Origin: Astrocystis sublimbata
Lineage: Eukaryota > Ascomycota > Sordariomycetes > Xylariales > Xylariaceae
Length of the DNA: 64,000 nucleotides
Direction of reading: 5' to 3'
Assembly: GCA_022453515.1 (NCBI GenBank)
Contig: JAJNNY010000014.1
Location: 715,561 to 779,560 of the forward strand
The notes under the pieces are model-generated. The model did not search any database, was not told the origin of the DNA, and saw only the letters and a program-made list of their open reading frames with translations. This document shows, piece after piece, positions 19,266 to 30,800 of this stretch; position 1 is the stretch's first letter, and every line of letters begins with the position of its first letter. Position numbers and translations under genes: made by a program.

Positions 19266-21254
19266 ATGCTCTCATACCCCCCACCACGAGTTCTAATCAC
19301 AAGCCTACGACGCCTCGGACCATATACCAAAATTACGAATACCCGCACACTCCAACGCTGTGGTTTCCACATTACAATACGCACAATGGCGCCGCCGGAA
19401 ATAGAAAAAGAGACCGCAAAACGCAAAGCCTCGCTGTCCAGACCCATCTCACCGCCGCCCGTGAAGCGCAAGGCGCACAGCGCCATCTCGCAGGGCGCCG
19501 TGGCTAGCTTCTTCACGCCTACTTCGCAGAAGCCGAAGGTGAAGGAAAGAACTGTGTGGACGGAGCGCGGCGAGGGAGAGGGGGTACCTACGTTGCTGGT
19601 TGGGAGGTATGAGCCTGGGAGTGGAGGTGAGGGTGAGAATGAAGGGAAGGAGACGGAGGAGGAAGTCAAGAGAACGAAAATTGCCGCCTTCGACCTCGAC
19701 TCGACGCTCATCGTGACGGCCTCGGGGAAGAAGTTCGGCAGCGACGCCGTCGATTGGAAGTGGTGGGATCCGAGCGTGCCGGCTCGGCTGAGGAAGCTTT
19801 ATGCCGAGGAAGGGTGAGTCCTTCCTACCTAATATTCATCCCCAAGCTACGCCTGTCGAGCAATCGACGAATCGCTACAGACAATCGTGTTACGGCCGCA
19901 GGAGAAGGAGGCGAGAATACAACACCCAGAACTAACAAAGCACACAAGGTACCGCGTCGTAATCCTCAGCAACCAAGCAGGCCTCACCCTGCACCCCGAC
20001 CCGACCACCAAAGCACCTCCCAAAAACGCAGGAAAAGCCAAAGTCGCCACCTTCAAGCAGAAAGCCGCCGCCGTGCTGCAGCACCTCGACATCCCCACCA
20101 CGCTGTACGCCGCGACGGCGCACGACCTCTTCCGCAAGCCGCGCGTGGGCATGTGGCGCGAGGTGTGTGTCGACTACGATATACTGTCTGAGGCGATCGA
20201 TTTGAAAGGGAGTGTATTTGTCGGCGACGCCGGGGGACGCACGGCGAAGGTTTTGATTGGAGGGGAGTATGGCAAGGAGAGACGCATGGCGAAGGACTTT
20301 AGTTGCTCAGATCGCAACTTCGCGTATAATGTCGGAATTAAGTACTTGACGCCTGAGGAGTTCTTTCTGGGGGAGGGGCCGAGGGAGTTTGTGAGGGATT
20401 TTGATCTGGAGGGGTTTCCTTATGGTGGAGGTGGGGATGGTGGTGAGGGGAAAGCAGGGGAGGAGGGGAAGGCAGAGAAAGAGATACTGTTTGAGAAGAC
20501 GAATACGCAGGATGTCGTCCTCTTCTGCGGTCCACCCGGTGCGGGCAAAAGTACCTTCTTCTGGAAATATCTGAAACCCCTGGGCTATGAGCGCGTCAAT
20601 CAGGATCTGCTCAAGACTAGGCCCAAGTGTCTGAAGGCCGCGGCGGAGTTTTTGGGGGATGGGTGCTCGGTTGTTGTTGGTGAGTTTCTTTCTATAATCT
20701 TGTTTGTCTACTCTATAGCTGTTTCCTTTTTCCCGCGTCGATTGATGCTTTGGGGCTTCTCGTTTACGCTGGGCTGGGCTGGGCTGGGATGATTACTGAC
20801 TGACTGCTGGGGAAAAAAAGATAATACGAACCCCGACCCCGACGTACGCAAAGAATGGGTCGACCTCGCGCGGAAACACGACGTGCCCATCCGCTGCGTC
20901 TGGTTCAAGATCCCTAAGGCCGTCTGCGAACACAATAATGTCTCAAGGGCTCTGAATCAATCCGTATGTTACTCTGCTTCTACCTTGGACACATCCCATC
21001 CCAACAAACCACCTGAATCCTTACTTACTTACTCACCTACTTGGGACTTTTTGCTAATTCTTATTCGTTGATTCCTTACTTGGTAGTTAAACCCCGAAGC
21101 CCGCACCGTCCTGCCTCCTATCGCCTTCAACGGCTACTTCTCCCGTCTGCGCGAACCTACGGTGAAGGAAGGGTTTCAGGACGTGGTGCCGGTGGAATTT
21201 AAATTCCGCGGGTCGAGGGAGGAGTATGAGGTTTGGGGCAGGTATTGGGTTTGA
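19266..21254 (+). CDS. pnk1: Bifunctional polynucleotide phosphatase/kinase (DNA 3'-phosphatase, 5'-OH kinase)
   Basis: Four exons (19266-19813, 19949-20679, 20821-20963, 21087-21254) give 529 residues. The introns of 135, 141 and 123 bp have consensus GTGAGT/GTATGT starts, and the joined frame closes at TGA 21252. The enzyme trims 3'-phosphates and phosphorylates 5'-OH ends at DNA breaks so they can be ligated. The HAD phosphatase motif DLDSTL is at about residue 143, with VVILSNQAG and VFVGDAGGR after it. The kinase Walker A is FCGPPGAGKSTFF at about 377, followed by the DNTNPD and NGYFSRLREP blocks. The FHA domain of animal PNKP is absent, as usual in fungi. An alternative ATG at 19386 (MAPPEIEKE) would drop a 40-residue, Arg-rich, acid-free leader that resembles a mitochondrial presequence. 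A basic segment RPISPPPVKRKAH may be a nuclear signal. Confidence 0.9.
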
Positions 21255-22880
21255 GGGGCTGGATTGGATTGGACTCTCAACTTGATTGTTGTTCGTTTTG
21301 GTGTAGATGGTGGACTAGATGCCTGTGTACGAAGTGGCTGGGTATGTGCCTGCCTAGGTATGTGTAGACGTTGCTGTTGCTAGATTTGAGAATTCGAGAT
21401 ACCCTTGCTTTGCTGCGCACTCGTTATTTCCATGGCCCGTATACTATTGATTCTGCTCCCTACAATTGTTCGAGCTTGAATTCGAGTGGATCAACAAGCT
21501 TGTCGAAGCATGGCTTGAGAATGCGAAGCTCCAAGACTTGAAAGAATCAGAAGGAAAAGGAGGAGGAGAAGGCAGTGAAAGCACTGATAGCTTCTATCAT
21601 ACACCCTTCAGAGTGCAGGTGTGGTTTTCAAATGCTCCTTCCTACTACTGTACGAAGATCTGTTGACGGTAGGTACTGGCTCCTGCCAAAGTGTCGTCGC
21701 TACGCATAGTTGCCTATGTGGGCTTATATGGATCTTTCGAATCTGCCTCGGCTTGCAACTTCTGTTAATGCTGGCCATGTCACACGCCACTTGATTGATA
21801 CATTCCTCAACCCCCACCCCCCCCCAACAACGATAAAAAAAACCCAAACCCTTCCCAGGGATTTGGATTCCTAGAGGATATATTGGGCCACCTGGCAAAA
21901 TCCTAGTACGTAGAATCTAGGCTACACTGTGCCTTCCTTTCTTGCCAACCGCTCCTTCCCCTAATTGATATGGTAGTGTGCTGTGAGACTGAGATTTTGG
22001 TAACATTTGGTTAGTTGTCTCTGTCAAGGCTCTACATTCAACAAGTAGCAGTCCCCACACGAAATGTTACGATTACCCTATATAGTTGGCAAGACATGAT
22101 TGAGCCCTCGTCGTGAAGCAGTGGCGCCGCAGAAGGTTTTGGGAGGAGGGATGTTCAGTACTAAACCAAGATAACATCTATAGCCTACCTAGATCGTGTC
22201 TAAGATTGGGGTAATAAACAATTAACATCTAGCTATCAGATGCTTAAGCAGCTGTTATTCGGTTGTTATTCTTTCTTGATTAGGTGATTATAGAGTTATT
22301 ATCTAGATGGATAGTCTAATTAGGTACTTGTTTGTAAAATCCGGCTCATCCCTTGTGACATCTAGCACGACTAAGGTCTCCTTCGGTAATATGCTATATT
22401 GCAGCCTTTCCAAGGTACTTGAGTCCAAGATCGAACCAGGTCTCATGTGAGATCGGTTGAAAGAACTTCGGCGGTGGGGTAAGATGGCTGAGGGTAAGAA
22501 GAGACGTTGGCCTGATAAAGTATGGGGTTTTGGCGTGGATATAGTGCCTGGGCTATCACCGCACCGGCGCGACACTGTGCACGCGACATTGGTTGAGTGC
22601 ACCCGGTAAACCAGGTGCTGTCTTCGATACAAGAATTCGAAGATATTATCATATGCTATTCGGAGCGGTCAGCGAATAACATGAGAAGCGACATCTCATA
22701 CAATCGCCTAGAGAGAAATGAAAACCGATGCTTCGCTATACTTGAATTCGAGAAGAGGTCCGTCTCCGCAACACGGAGGCACACCAAGTGTTGCTGGGTT
22801 AGCCCCATTGGTAGTGACAGTAGCCAGCCACTTCTCCCTTCGGCGTCCTCTTCCAGGGTAGTACTGAATAGACTACTCTG
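21255..22880. other. Spacer downstream of PNKP
   Basis: This 1.6-kb stretch is AT-rich in parts (about 21900-22350). It has a C-run (about 21815) followed by an A-run. No gene is supported. Short open frames at 21466-21898 and 22303-22896 have no recognisable features. Confidence 0.45.
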
Positions 22881-23533
22881 CCATTATTCTCTTTGAGATA
22901 TTGACGTCCACATTTTGGCGCTAGAGCAAGAAGTAAGCCGAGGAGGAGCAGCAGAAGAGAGGGAGGGGAGACTAACGAGGCGCATGGCGGCGCGAGCGGC
23001 GCGCACGGTAGCGGCAGCGGCAACCCACCCCCATCCCCCATCCCCACACCCGTGCTGCGGCAGGGTCGGGGCACGGGAACTGTGTCGGGCACTGGTGCGG
23101 AGAGGCGGCGGCAGCGGTGACGATAACGATGACGGCGGGAGCAGCCAGCCGGGCAGAGCGGCGGCGGTGGCGAGGGCGGCGAGGGCGGCTTGGACCCGCT
23201 GGCCCGGAGACGCAGCAGTCAATGCGATCTTGACCCTTAGAAGTAGAGTTTTCTTGAGTAGGTTGACTACTGCTTTCTCAGCTGCCCGCTGCTGGTCTTC
23301 AAGACGACTAGCGAGTGTCTGCTGATGGGTTGAGCTCTGAGCGAGCGTAACGGTCCCATGCGTCGATGTAGGGCTTACAGTTGGCGGGAACGTCGACTTG
23401 TTTGACCATGCGCTGCGTCATGCAGCCTAGCCACAGCGAACGGCCACATCCAGGCTGTGGTTGCGATGACGGCGCCGGGTCAGGGCACGGGTACTGCGAC
23501 GGGCACTGGTGTTGCGAATGGCATGGGTGCGGG
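22881..23533. other. GC-rich low-complexity region with a short duplicated block
   Basis: The region is rich in CGG/GCG triplets and is open in several frames on both strands, which reflects composition. A block with CACGGG..CTG and CGGGCACTGGTG occurs near 23070-23098 and again near 23485-23515. On the minus strand these blocks translate to related Cys/Pro-rich peptides (HQCPTQFPCPDPA and HQCPSQYPCPDPA). At 23325-23435 a minus-strand frame reads CMTQRMVKQVDVPANCKPYI and ends soon after; it could be a further exon of the small gene next door, but the splice phases I tried did not join it. Confidence 0.4.
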
Positions 23534-23886
23534 TCATCGGCAGCGGGGTCGGCGGCGGTGATGATGATAGGTGTTAACAGTGACTATAAAAAAAAAGAAA
23601 GGTTAGCATTGAAGGAGCAAAGGCTGAGCTGATGCAAAGTGAAAAGGGGGAAGAACGAGAAGTAGAAAAAAGGAACTTACCGGTATCGTCGGAGTCATAG
23701 GTCACGCAGGCCTGGATGAGGGCAACCTCCACCTCCTGGGTTCGGATCAGCTATTAAGCCGCACCGGATCGCAAACGGCTCCGCTTCCTAGGCGGCCACC
23801 CCTCCGTCCTTATAGCTCCTCGCCAGGGTCCGCAAGAAGTACAGGCAGAAATCCTTTCCGGCGTTCATCGGTGTGTACAGAGGCAT
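23534..23886 (-). CDS. Small three-exon gene candidate, 68 residues, family unknown
   Basis: I predict exons 23800-23886, 23681-23750 and 23534-23583. The introns of 49 and 97 bp have GTGGCC..ATAG and GTAAGT..TATAG ends, the second with a strong pyrimidine tract. The joined frame is continuous: MPLYTPMNAGKDFC, then LRTLARSYKDGG joined to LIRTQEVEVALIQACVTYD, and a short His/Arg-rich tail. Unspliced, the first exon runs into TAG after 31 codons. I do not recognise the family. A second copy of the first exon lies 0.4 kb away. Exon 3 is the weakest part; another acceptor could extend the protein into the Cys-rich region further on. Confidence 0.4.
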
Positions 23887-23953
23887 GTTGTCGGGGGCGC
23901 GCGAAGTTGATTGCTTGAGAGGCTTGGTAGCGCCTCTATTAATAGTAGGCCCA

Positions 23954-24283
23954 AGGCATTTCAAGGGGCAAGTCCAAGGAGAGTTCGGCGAGTGCTTGGC
24001 GAAACTCCGAAGAGTAAGTGTAGATGGGGGGGGGGCGCGACCCGTCTTCGGCGGCCTCTCCAGCTTCCGCGTGCCAAAACGGGCGCACCCAGGCCAGAAT
24101 CGCCATCAGGTCGGCGGCGTCTCCCAACATCATGGGGGTCGTCCACCCCAAGCACACACAGCGGATCGCAAAGGGCTCCGCCTCCTAGACGGCAGCGCCT
24201 GCGCCCTTGTAACTTTTCGCCTGAGTTCTCAGGCAGTGGAAGCAGAAGTCCTTTCCAGCGGACATCGGGCAGTACAGAGGCAT
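23954..24283 (-). pseudogene. Duplicated first exon of the small gene, splice donor lost
   Basis: The frame from ATG at 24283 reads MPLYCPMSAGKDFCFHCLRT, then QAKSYKG, closely matching the first exon 0.4 kb downstream. The same in-frame TAG follows, flanked by the shared sequence GAGCCxTTTGCGATCCG. At the position of the GT donor in the other copy this one has GC, and no matching acceptor is seen. A further 72 codons are open after the TAG. I read it as a decayed paralogue, or as a divergent gene whose exon structure I cannot resolve. Confidence 0.4.
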
Positions 24284-25309
24284 AGCGGCGACGGGTTAGG
24301 AGCGGTTGGGGGCTTGGTCGCCAGGTGTTGATTGAAGAAATGAAAAATCTGGCGGCGAGGGGGCGAGCAGGAGTGCGAACGGGAGGGATGAGAAAGGAAG
24401 AACTTAGGAAGCGGGTTGCTGGCATTGCTGGGAGGCGTTATTGCGTATTTGAGCGAATACTGATTCATGGGTATAAACGATACTTAATTGATGATCACCG
24501 AAGATTTTGTAGATGATTAGGGGTTGGTAAAGCTGAATAATGATGAATTTTGTGTTGATTTCGTTGTTGTTGTGGTTGTGGTGGTGGTGATTGGGAGAGG
24601 AGAGGAGGGTGTGGGAGATTGTAAACAAGTTTCCCTCATCTCCCTGTCTCTTTGCCTAAAGCCATAGTTGAGATTCATTGCTACGTCATGACTGTGATGT
24701 GAGGTTATGCGATCCGGAGGCAGGTGTTCTCGCAATGTCGAATTTTCCTATAAACTTTAATTTGCCAACGACACGTTCTGTATAGCAAAAGTGTCCCCCT
24801 ATGTACAGAGTTCCTCCCCAATCTACCACTACTCCCTCCTTTCCTCAAACCGAGTAGCTCACGAACCAAAGTTTATACCACCGCCTACAAGGATATCGCC
24901 AGGCAACGGGGTGACGTTTTCAAGTCTGGTGAGCAGTTGCTTAAGAGCTAGTTCACGTTAGCCGTGCCAAGTTGTAACCGCCGCGTCGCTGGGATCTGCA
25001 ATGTCACTATCATGTTAACAGACAACTCACTGCCTACGTAATCTTGCCCACAACATGATGCCGCTTGCCTCTTCGGCTTGGAATTGTATGTGGGGTGAAT
25101 ATATACTGTCAGTGGGACTGACTGGCCGGCTCGGCTCTCTGAAGCTCAAGTAAAATTGAGCGTATGCACTCAGGTACTACAGCATGCGTTTATAAATGCG
25201 ACTTTACGTACTCATAACCTTGTTTTCCCACTTTTATTCGTATTTTGATTTGCTATTCAATCAATTATAGAATGATTGAGTAATCCCATTCCCGTCCCGT
25301 TTCTGTCTT
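24284..25309. other. Spacer upstream of the small-gene pair, downstream of GMC gene
   Basis: No gene is supported. A TTGTTGTTGTGG/TGGTGGTGG run lies at about 24560-24592. The DNA at 25180-25300 is AT-rich and includes the likely 3' flank of the GMC oxidoreductase gene. Confidence 0.45.
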
Positions 25310-27171
25310 TCAGGCGAAGTCTTCCTTGATTAAATCAGCAGCCCTCTCGGCCACTGCATACACTGTTGCCATAGGATTTGCCCTAGTTATCAAGGGGAAA
25401 ATACTTGCATCTACCACGCGTAGATTCCTCGTACCGTGAACAACCAAGCGGCTGTTAACTACACCACCTAGCTCGATTGGAAGCATGGCACACGTCGAAG
25501 TTGGATGCCAGCTACTCAGCGTCGTCTTCTTGACGTATTCCTTCATAGACTCAATGCTGTTATCTACAGGAGCACTAGCATTTCGTCGACCTCCAGGCTT
25601 GAGAAGCGATGCGAGCGGCTCTTGCGAGACAATTGTAGAGACGTATGCCATGTGGCGCGCCAACATTTCTAGATCTAACGGATGACGAAGGTACCCTGGG
25701 TCCAGTTTCACGGCATCAAAGGCATCGACGCTGCGGATGTGCACTGAGCCGCGCGATAGAGGCTGCAGGTTATACACCGCAATCGTGAAGTAGTTCCCTG
25801 GTAAGAACCCCGATTGCAGTAGTGAGGAGCCGGCTTCGGCGCCGAAGTTGCCCTGGGACGCTTGCCCGCAGAATGTGGCAGTCGCCTCTGACGGCGTCTG
25901 GAGAATAAGGGTGTAGTATTTTAATTGTGCAGGCAGGAGGGGGTGCTCGTCAGTGAGCTCGGAGGTGTGCGGGAGTAAGTCGTCCGGTAAGGTGTCCTCA
26001 AGACCGAGGAGCGCGTACGAGATCACGCCGCCTGTGGCCAGGGGCCCAGACCGCGATTCAGCGTAATCCTTCATGGCGCTCTCGGTGGCAGTTGCATCTT
26101 GACGGAGGAGGTCATCAAGGGTCTTCAAGCCGTCTTGGACTTCAAAGCTCAGGCCCGTCATTGGGTGGTCCTGCAGGTTTTCCCCGACATATTTATTGGC
26201 CACTATGACGGGGATCCCGAGCGAGGAAAGGAGCTCGGGGTCTCCAATGCCTGAAAGCTCAAGGATTTTAGGAGAGTGTATGGTTCCTGCGGAGAGGATA
26301 ACCTCTCTCTTGGCGTGTGCGGTCTTGGTTTCTCCATTGTGCAAGTACTGGACCCCTGTCGCAACAACTTCTGGGAAACTGCCGTTGAGGATGACTCTTT
26401 GGACGTGAGCGCCAGTGATAACAACCAAGTTCTTGCGATCCTGTACTGGTTTAAGGTACCCAGTATTTGCATCACTTCGCTGCCGTGTTGTCGAATCGAC
26501 AGAGGCAGCATTGGTGAACGCACCGGTGACGTTTCCAGAGAAAGGGTCACCACTGATACCATGTCCTAACCCGCGCATTGTATTAACCCATGCCTTGGGA
26601 AATGGATTGTCGGTATCTCCAGGAAAACTAACTCGAATCGGCCCATTGGCGCCATTGACCTCGGGGTCAACGTGGTCCAGGTGGTAGTGGCCGTGGACAC
26701 GAGTGTCTGGAGGGGGTAGGTCCAACGTAAACGACTTCCGAAAGTATGGCGCAAGAACATCCCAATCCCAACCAGGATTGCCAAGTTCGCCCCAGGTGTC
26801 AATGTTGAGCTTGGAAGTTGCTAGGAACACCTGACCATTGACGGCGCTGCTTCCATCAAGTGTTCGTCCTAGCGGAAGTCTGATTGTCTTGTTATGAAGC
26901 GCAGCCTATAATCAATCAGTGAGAGGAACCTCGTTAAATGACGAGTCACCGAGCTAACTTGCGGCTCTGTCACAATGTCCCAATCCGTGTCGGTGCCCAT
27001 CAGTGTTGGGTAAAGAAGTGGCGTCGTGACTCGGGGATCCGAAACCCGATCTTCACCTGCTTCGAGTAGAAGTACTCGAATATTGCTGTCTTCGCTCAGT
27101 CTGTTGGCTAGAACCAACCCAGCTGTGCCGCCTCCAACAATAATGAAGTCGTAGTTGTTGGATGCTTCCAT
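25310..27171 (-). CDS. GMC-family FAD-dependent oxidoreductase
   Basis: Two exons, 26959-27171 and 25310-26905, encode 602 residues; the 53-bp intron is GTTAGC..ATAG in phase 0. The glucose-methanol-choline family oxidises alcohols, sugars or choline-like substrates with FAD. The FAD-binding start is clear ([19 protein letters not shown], then the LLLEAGED motif). Signature 1 reads [11 protein letters not shown], where the usual GG is DG. Signature 2 is intact ([15 protein letters not shown]). The C-terminal active-site region has [13 protein letters not shown] with the catalytic His, and [17 protein letters not shown]. No signal peptide is present, so it is probably intracellular, as in aryl-alcohol- or choline-dehydrogenase-like members. 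The substrate cannot be named. It lies 0.7 kb downstream of the NLR gene on the same strand. Confidence 0.9.
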
Positions 27172-27859
27172 GGTGACTGCTGAATGGTGATGGCTGTTGA
27201 CAGGATGGGTGGACTGGGAGCTACAATGAGATTGCGGGTGCAGGTGAATGACAATTGTCTATTGTCCCTTGGGAGACGAATTCATCATGTTCAGATAGCT
27301 AACAGTAAGAGGAGTAGGGCAAATGGAAGGTAGTATTAGATTAGGTACGTGCTGATAAGAGGGGTTCACCTCAGCTAACAACGCACACCCTGCATTTCTA
27401 CCAACAACCAACAAAGGATCTAACATGGCGTGTAATCCTGGTTCGTCAACTTTTCCCTACATACCTCTGTAATGTTGCGCATGGGATTTGTACGCTACAT
27501 CTCGCGTTATCTAAGATCTTTGCTCATTCTCCCTCTCCGCGTCTCTTTTGAGGGGAGGATGGAGGTCTAAAGATTCTGTAATATGTTTCGCACAGCGCTT
27601 TGACCCTTGCTAAAGAAAATCCTCGTTCTCGAGTTGCGGAAAATGAATTTGAGCGAATCCAAATGATCTGCGGCAGCGAACCGCGAGGGTGCTGCGACCG
27701 TAGAGCAGGCGTTGGGTGAGCTGGCGACGTGTCTGTGTAGAAGGGACGAAATCGGTGTGATGATGGGGAGTCGCGAGAACTGGAAGGTTGCTGTCGCGAT
27801 TTGGTTCTCACACCACTAATCAAGACACCCAAACATTACCTGCACGTCGGCACAGATGT
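27172..27859. other. Spacer between GMC gene and NLR gene
   Basis: The 0.7-kb spacer contains the GMC promoter and the NLR 3' end. A minus-strand open frame at 27524-27832 (102 codons) has no recognisable domain. A possible last NLR intron (GTTAGT at 27892 down to CAG near 27840) would extend the NLR by a few residues into this spacer. Confidence 0.45.
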
Positions 27860-30800
27860 CTAGCACTTTCGAGGAAGCAAGAAGAAACTAACTCTATGCC
27901 GCTCCAAAAACTCCTCCAACAACTGTGCATCTTCGCTGAACCGGAAGAACATCACGAGTCCTGATGCGCAGCCGATGGCCACCCGATTGCCTTGGACAAA
28001 AACAGCCCTGGGGCGATAGCGTTTGGGCAGGAATATCGCTTCCTTGCCCTTGTACTTGATCCAGCCCCCCTCAGAGTCTACACTCCAGGGCGCCCAAGCG
28101 GGCCATGGCTCCGTACCCGGCGGCGCCATCGGGGACGTGGAATGTACCGGGCTCATCTCCGTCAGAATCCAGCTCTCCACTTTCGGGTCGCTGCTGAATC
28201 GCAGCGATGTGAAGGTGGAGGGTTGGTCTTGCTTTCGGACGCGGCACTCGCTGCTTTCTAAGTCTGGCTCCAAGTCCCACATACGCAGCTCGTTGTTGGA
28301 AGCTGAGGCTACAACACGCTTTCCGTCGGGCGAGAAGGTCACGCTTTGAATGCGTGAAACGTTGGAAGAGAATTTCGCCTTTGCCTCGGTGTTAGATGAT
28401 TCTTCTGGTTTGGCGCTGGTGGTATTCACATCCCAAACATAAACCAGTTCGTCGTCCCCAGCGGAAGCGAGGAGGCGGCCGTCGGGTGAGAATACGACGC
28501 AAGCGGGAAATTCGGTGTGCCGGAAGACCTGGAGTGATGGACACGCCGTGGGCTCGCCGTCTTTGTCCTTATCCGGAACCTTCGCGTCGAGGTTATAGAC
28601 TCGGATTGCCTTGTCAGTAGAGGCGGTGGCGAGCAGGCGGTTGACGACCGAGGGCGGCGAGAATGCGCCCCCGAGAATCCCGTAGTCGTGCCCCTGAGTT
28701 TTGTGCGTCATTTTACCCGACTTGGTATCCCATATCTTAGCCACGCCATCCTCAGAAGTGCCTGCCAGGGCTGTGTCGTCGTGTGAAAAGAACAACGACG
28801 ATAGGTAGTCATTGGCTTCAATTGAGCGGAGATAGTCGCCGGTATCGCCATCCCAGAGGAAGATAAACCCGTCCATGGAGTATGTGGCTAGGAACTTGCT
28901 GTTTGGTGAGATGACGACGATGTCGACAGGCTGCGTGTGCATATGGACCATACTCATCGCCGTTGGTGCCGTGGTACCGTTGTCGTCGGGCTTCCAGCTG
29001 TCCACATCCGCAACTTCGACTGACCCCCCTCGGCCGCATGATGCGATCCATGGCACGGAGTCTTTTGGGGAAAAGGCGATCTCGTGAGGTTCCCCCTCGG
29101 CGTGGCCCGTCGCTATCTCTATGAGCTTTTGGTTCGCTCCTCCGTCGAGACTCCAGATTTGTATAGGTTGCCGTTGGGATGCCACACCGAGATAGGATCC
29201 GTCATTAGAAAAAGCTAAAGAATTGACAGAGGAACGTGTGAGAGGATGGAGGGCTAGCTCCTCTATCTTGTTCTTTCCTTCCTCCTCATACATGCTCCAG
29301 ATATAGATCTCCTTGTCCGAGCCCGCGGCCAGCAGCTTCGACGACGGGCAGAAGGCCATTGCATCTATTTTATCGCCAAACTCCTTCAGCTCTTTGATTT
29401 CTTCACCATATTCGTTCCAGACAACCAACCGTTCCCCTATACTCGTGACAAGAAACCCACTCTCAATGGCCCCAGCGGCATCACTCTTCGTATTGCTGTT
29501 GCCTATTCCATCATCAGTCAAATATACAACGCATGTCGCACCAGGGCAGGCCCAGTGGCGGTGCGGCTTTCCATTGGACTCCTCGACGTTCCAGATAGCG
29601 ATCACGCCGTCTTTGCCTTCCTTGACTACAGCGACTACGGCGAGCCTTTTCCCATCCGTTGAAAAGGAGATGTCTAGCATGGAGGCGTCCTTGAAGTCAT
29701 TGCCGATGTCGGACCCCTGAACGGACCAGAAGGGATGCGATTCCCCCATATTCCACATCTTAATGTGGATTGAATCCATAGTAGCAATGAGAGAAGGGCT
29801 GCCAGGCGAGAACCTGACGCGCCGCGGCGGACTATCAAAACCCTTTAGAATCGCCTGCGGCGTGCCTATGAGCGGGTCCCAGAGCCGGATCGTGTAGTCA
29901 TCCGAGGCCGAGGCGAGAACGCGACCATCGGGAGAGAACGCACATGACTGCACCTGACCTGTGTGCCCTTCGAGTGCGAGTGTAGTGCCGGGTGCGACCG
30001 TGGGGGTCGAGCTCAGCCACGGGAATCCAGTGCGTAGGAGATCGCTGCGTCTTTTCCCGAAGCCGGGATAGAATAGGAGGCTGTTCTTCAGCGAAACTCG
30101 GGGCGGGCTTTGGGTGGATTGATGGAACCGGAGGAACCGGCTGCTGGACTGGATCGCAGAGAAGCATCTCTTGAGAGCATCGTCGTTGGGTCGGCTAGAC
30201 CATTTCTGGGGCGAAGGGCGGCGTTAGTCTCATTGAAACTGAAAAAGGGGAAAGGGAAACAAACCTGAAAGATGCGCTCAACATCAAGAAGCTGGGTGAG
30301 TATCTGTGCCAGAACCGAGGGCGGGCTTAGTGTCTCGAGCCACTGGAGGAAATACTTCTCCAGGAACTCGGTGACTTTGTTCAAGGTCTTTTTGTATTTT
30401 TCTTGAACGCTCTCGTCATTGAGCTGGGATAGATGTTTTAGCCAGTACAGCGTGGAATAGGGATGTGACTCTTCGACCCCCCTTCCTCCGATGCTGGCAG
30501 GCTTCCTCATCTGTTCCTTAAGGGCTTTCAGGCAACAAAGCGCCATGCGCAAGTGGCACTGAGGTTTGCTTTTCAGCTTCTTGCGGAAGAAGGCCTTGGC
30601 TGATCGGTGCACGAAGAAGACGCGACCGTCGCGGATCTCCAAGAAGGCGAAGCACTGCTTCGCAATGATGGTGGATGCGTCGACGTGGGGTGGTAGGGCG
30701 TGTCCGAGCAAGAGTTTGCCTAGCTCGCAAAGCCGTAATGGCCTGTATGCCATCGCTAATGTGTTGAAGATCTCGCGGCAGTAACGTGGGCTATCCCACT

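Noticed and set aside
22884..23325. Ala/Arg-rich open frames on both strands of the GC-rich tract.
   Set aside because: All frames are open because of composition, and no conserved motif is present.
23762..24283. Stop-codon readthrough at the shared TAG of the tiny gene pair.
   Set aside because: In the first copy ordinary splicing removes the TAG and keeps the frame, and no readthrough context or downstream conservation between the copies is visible.
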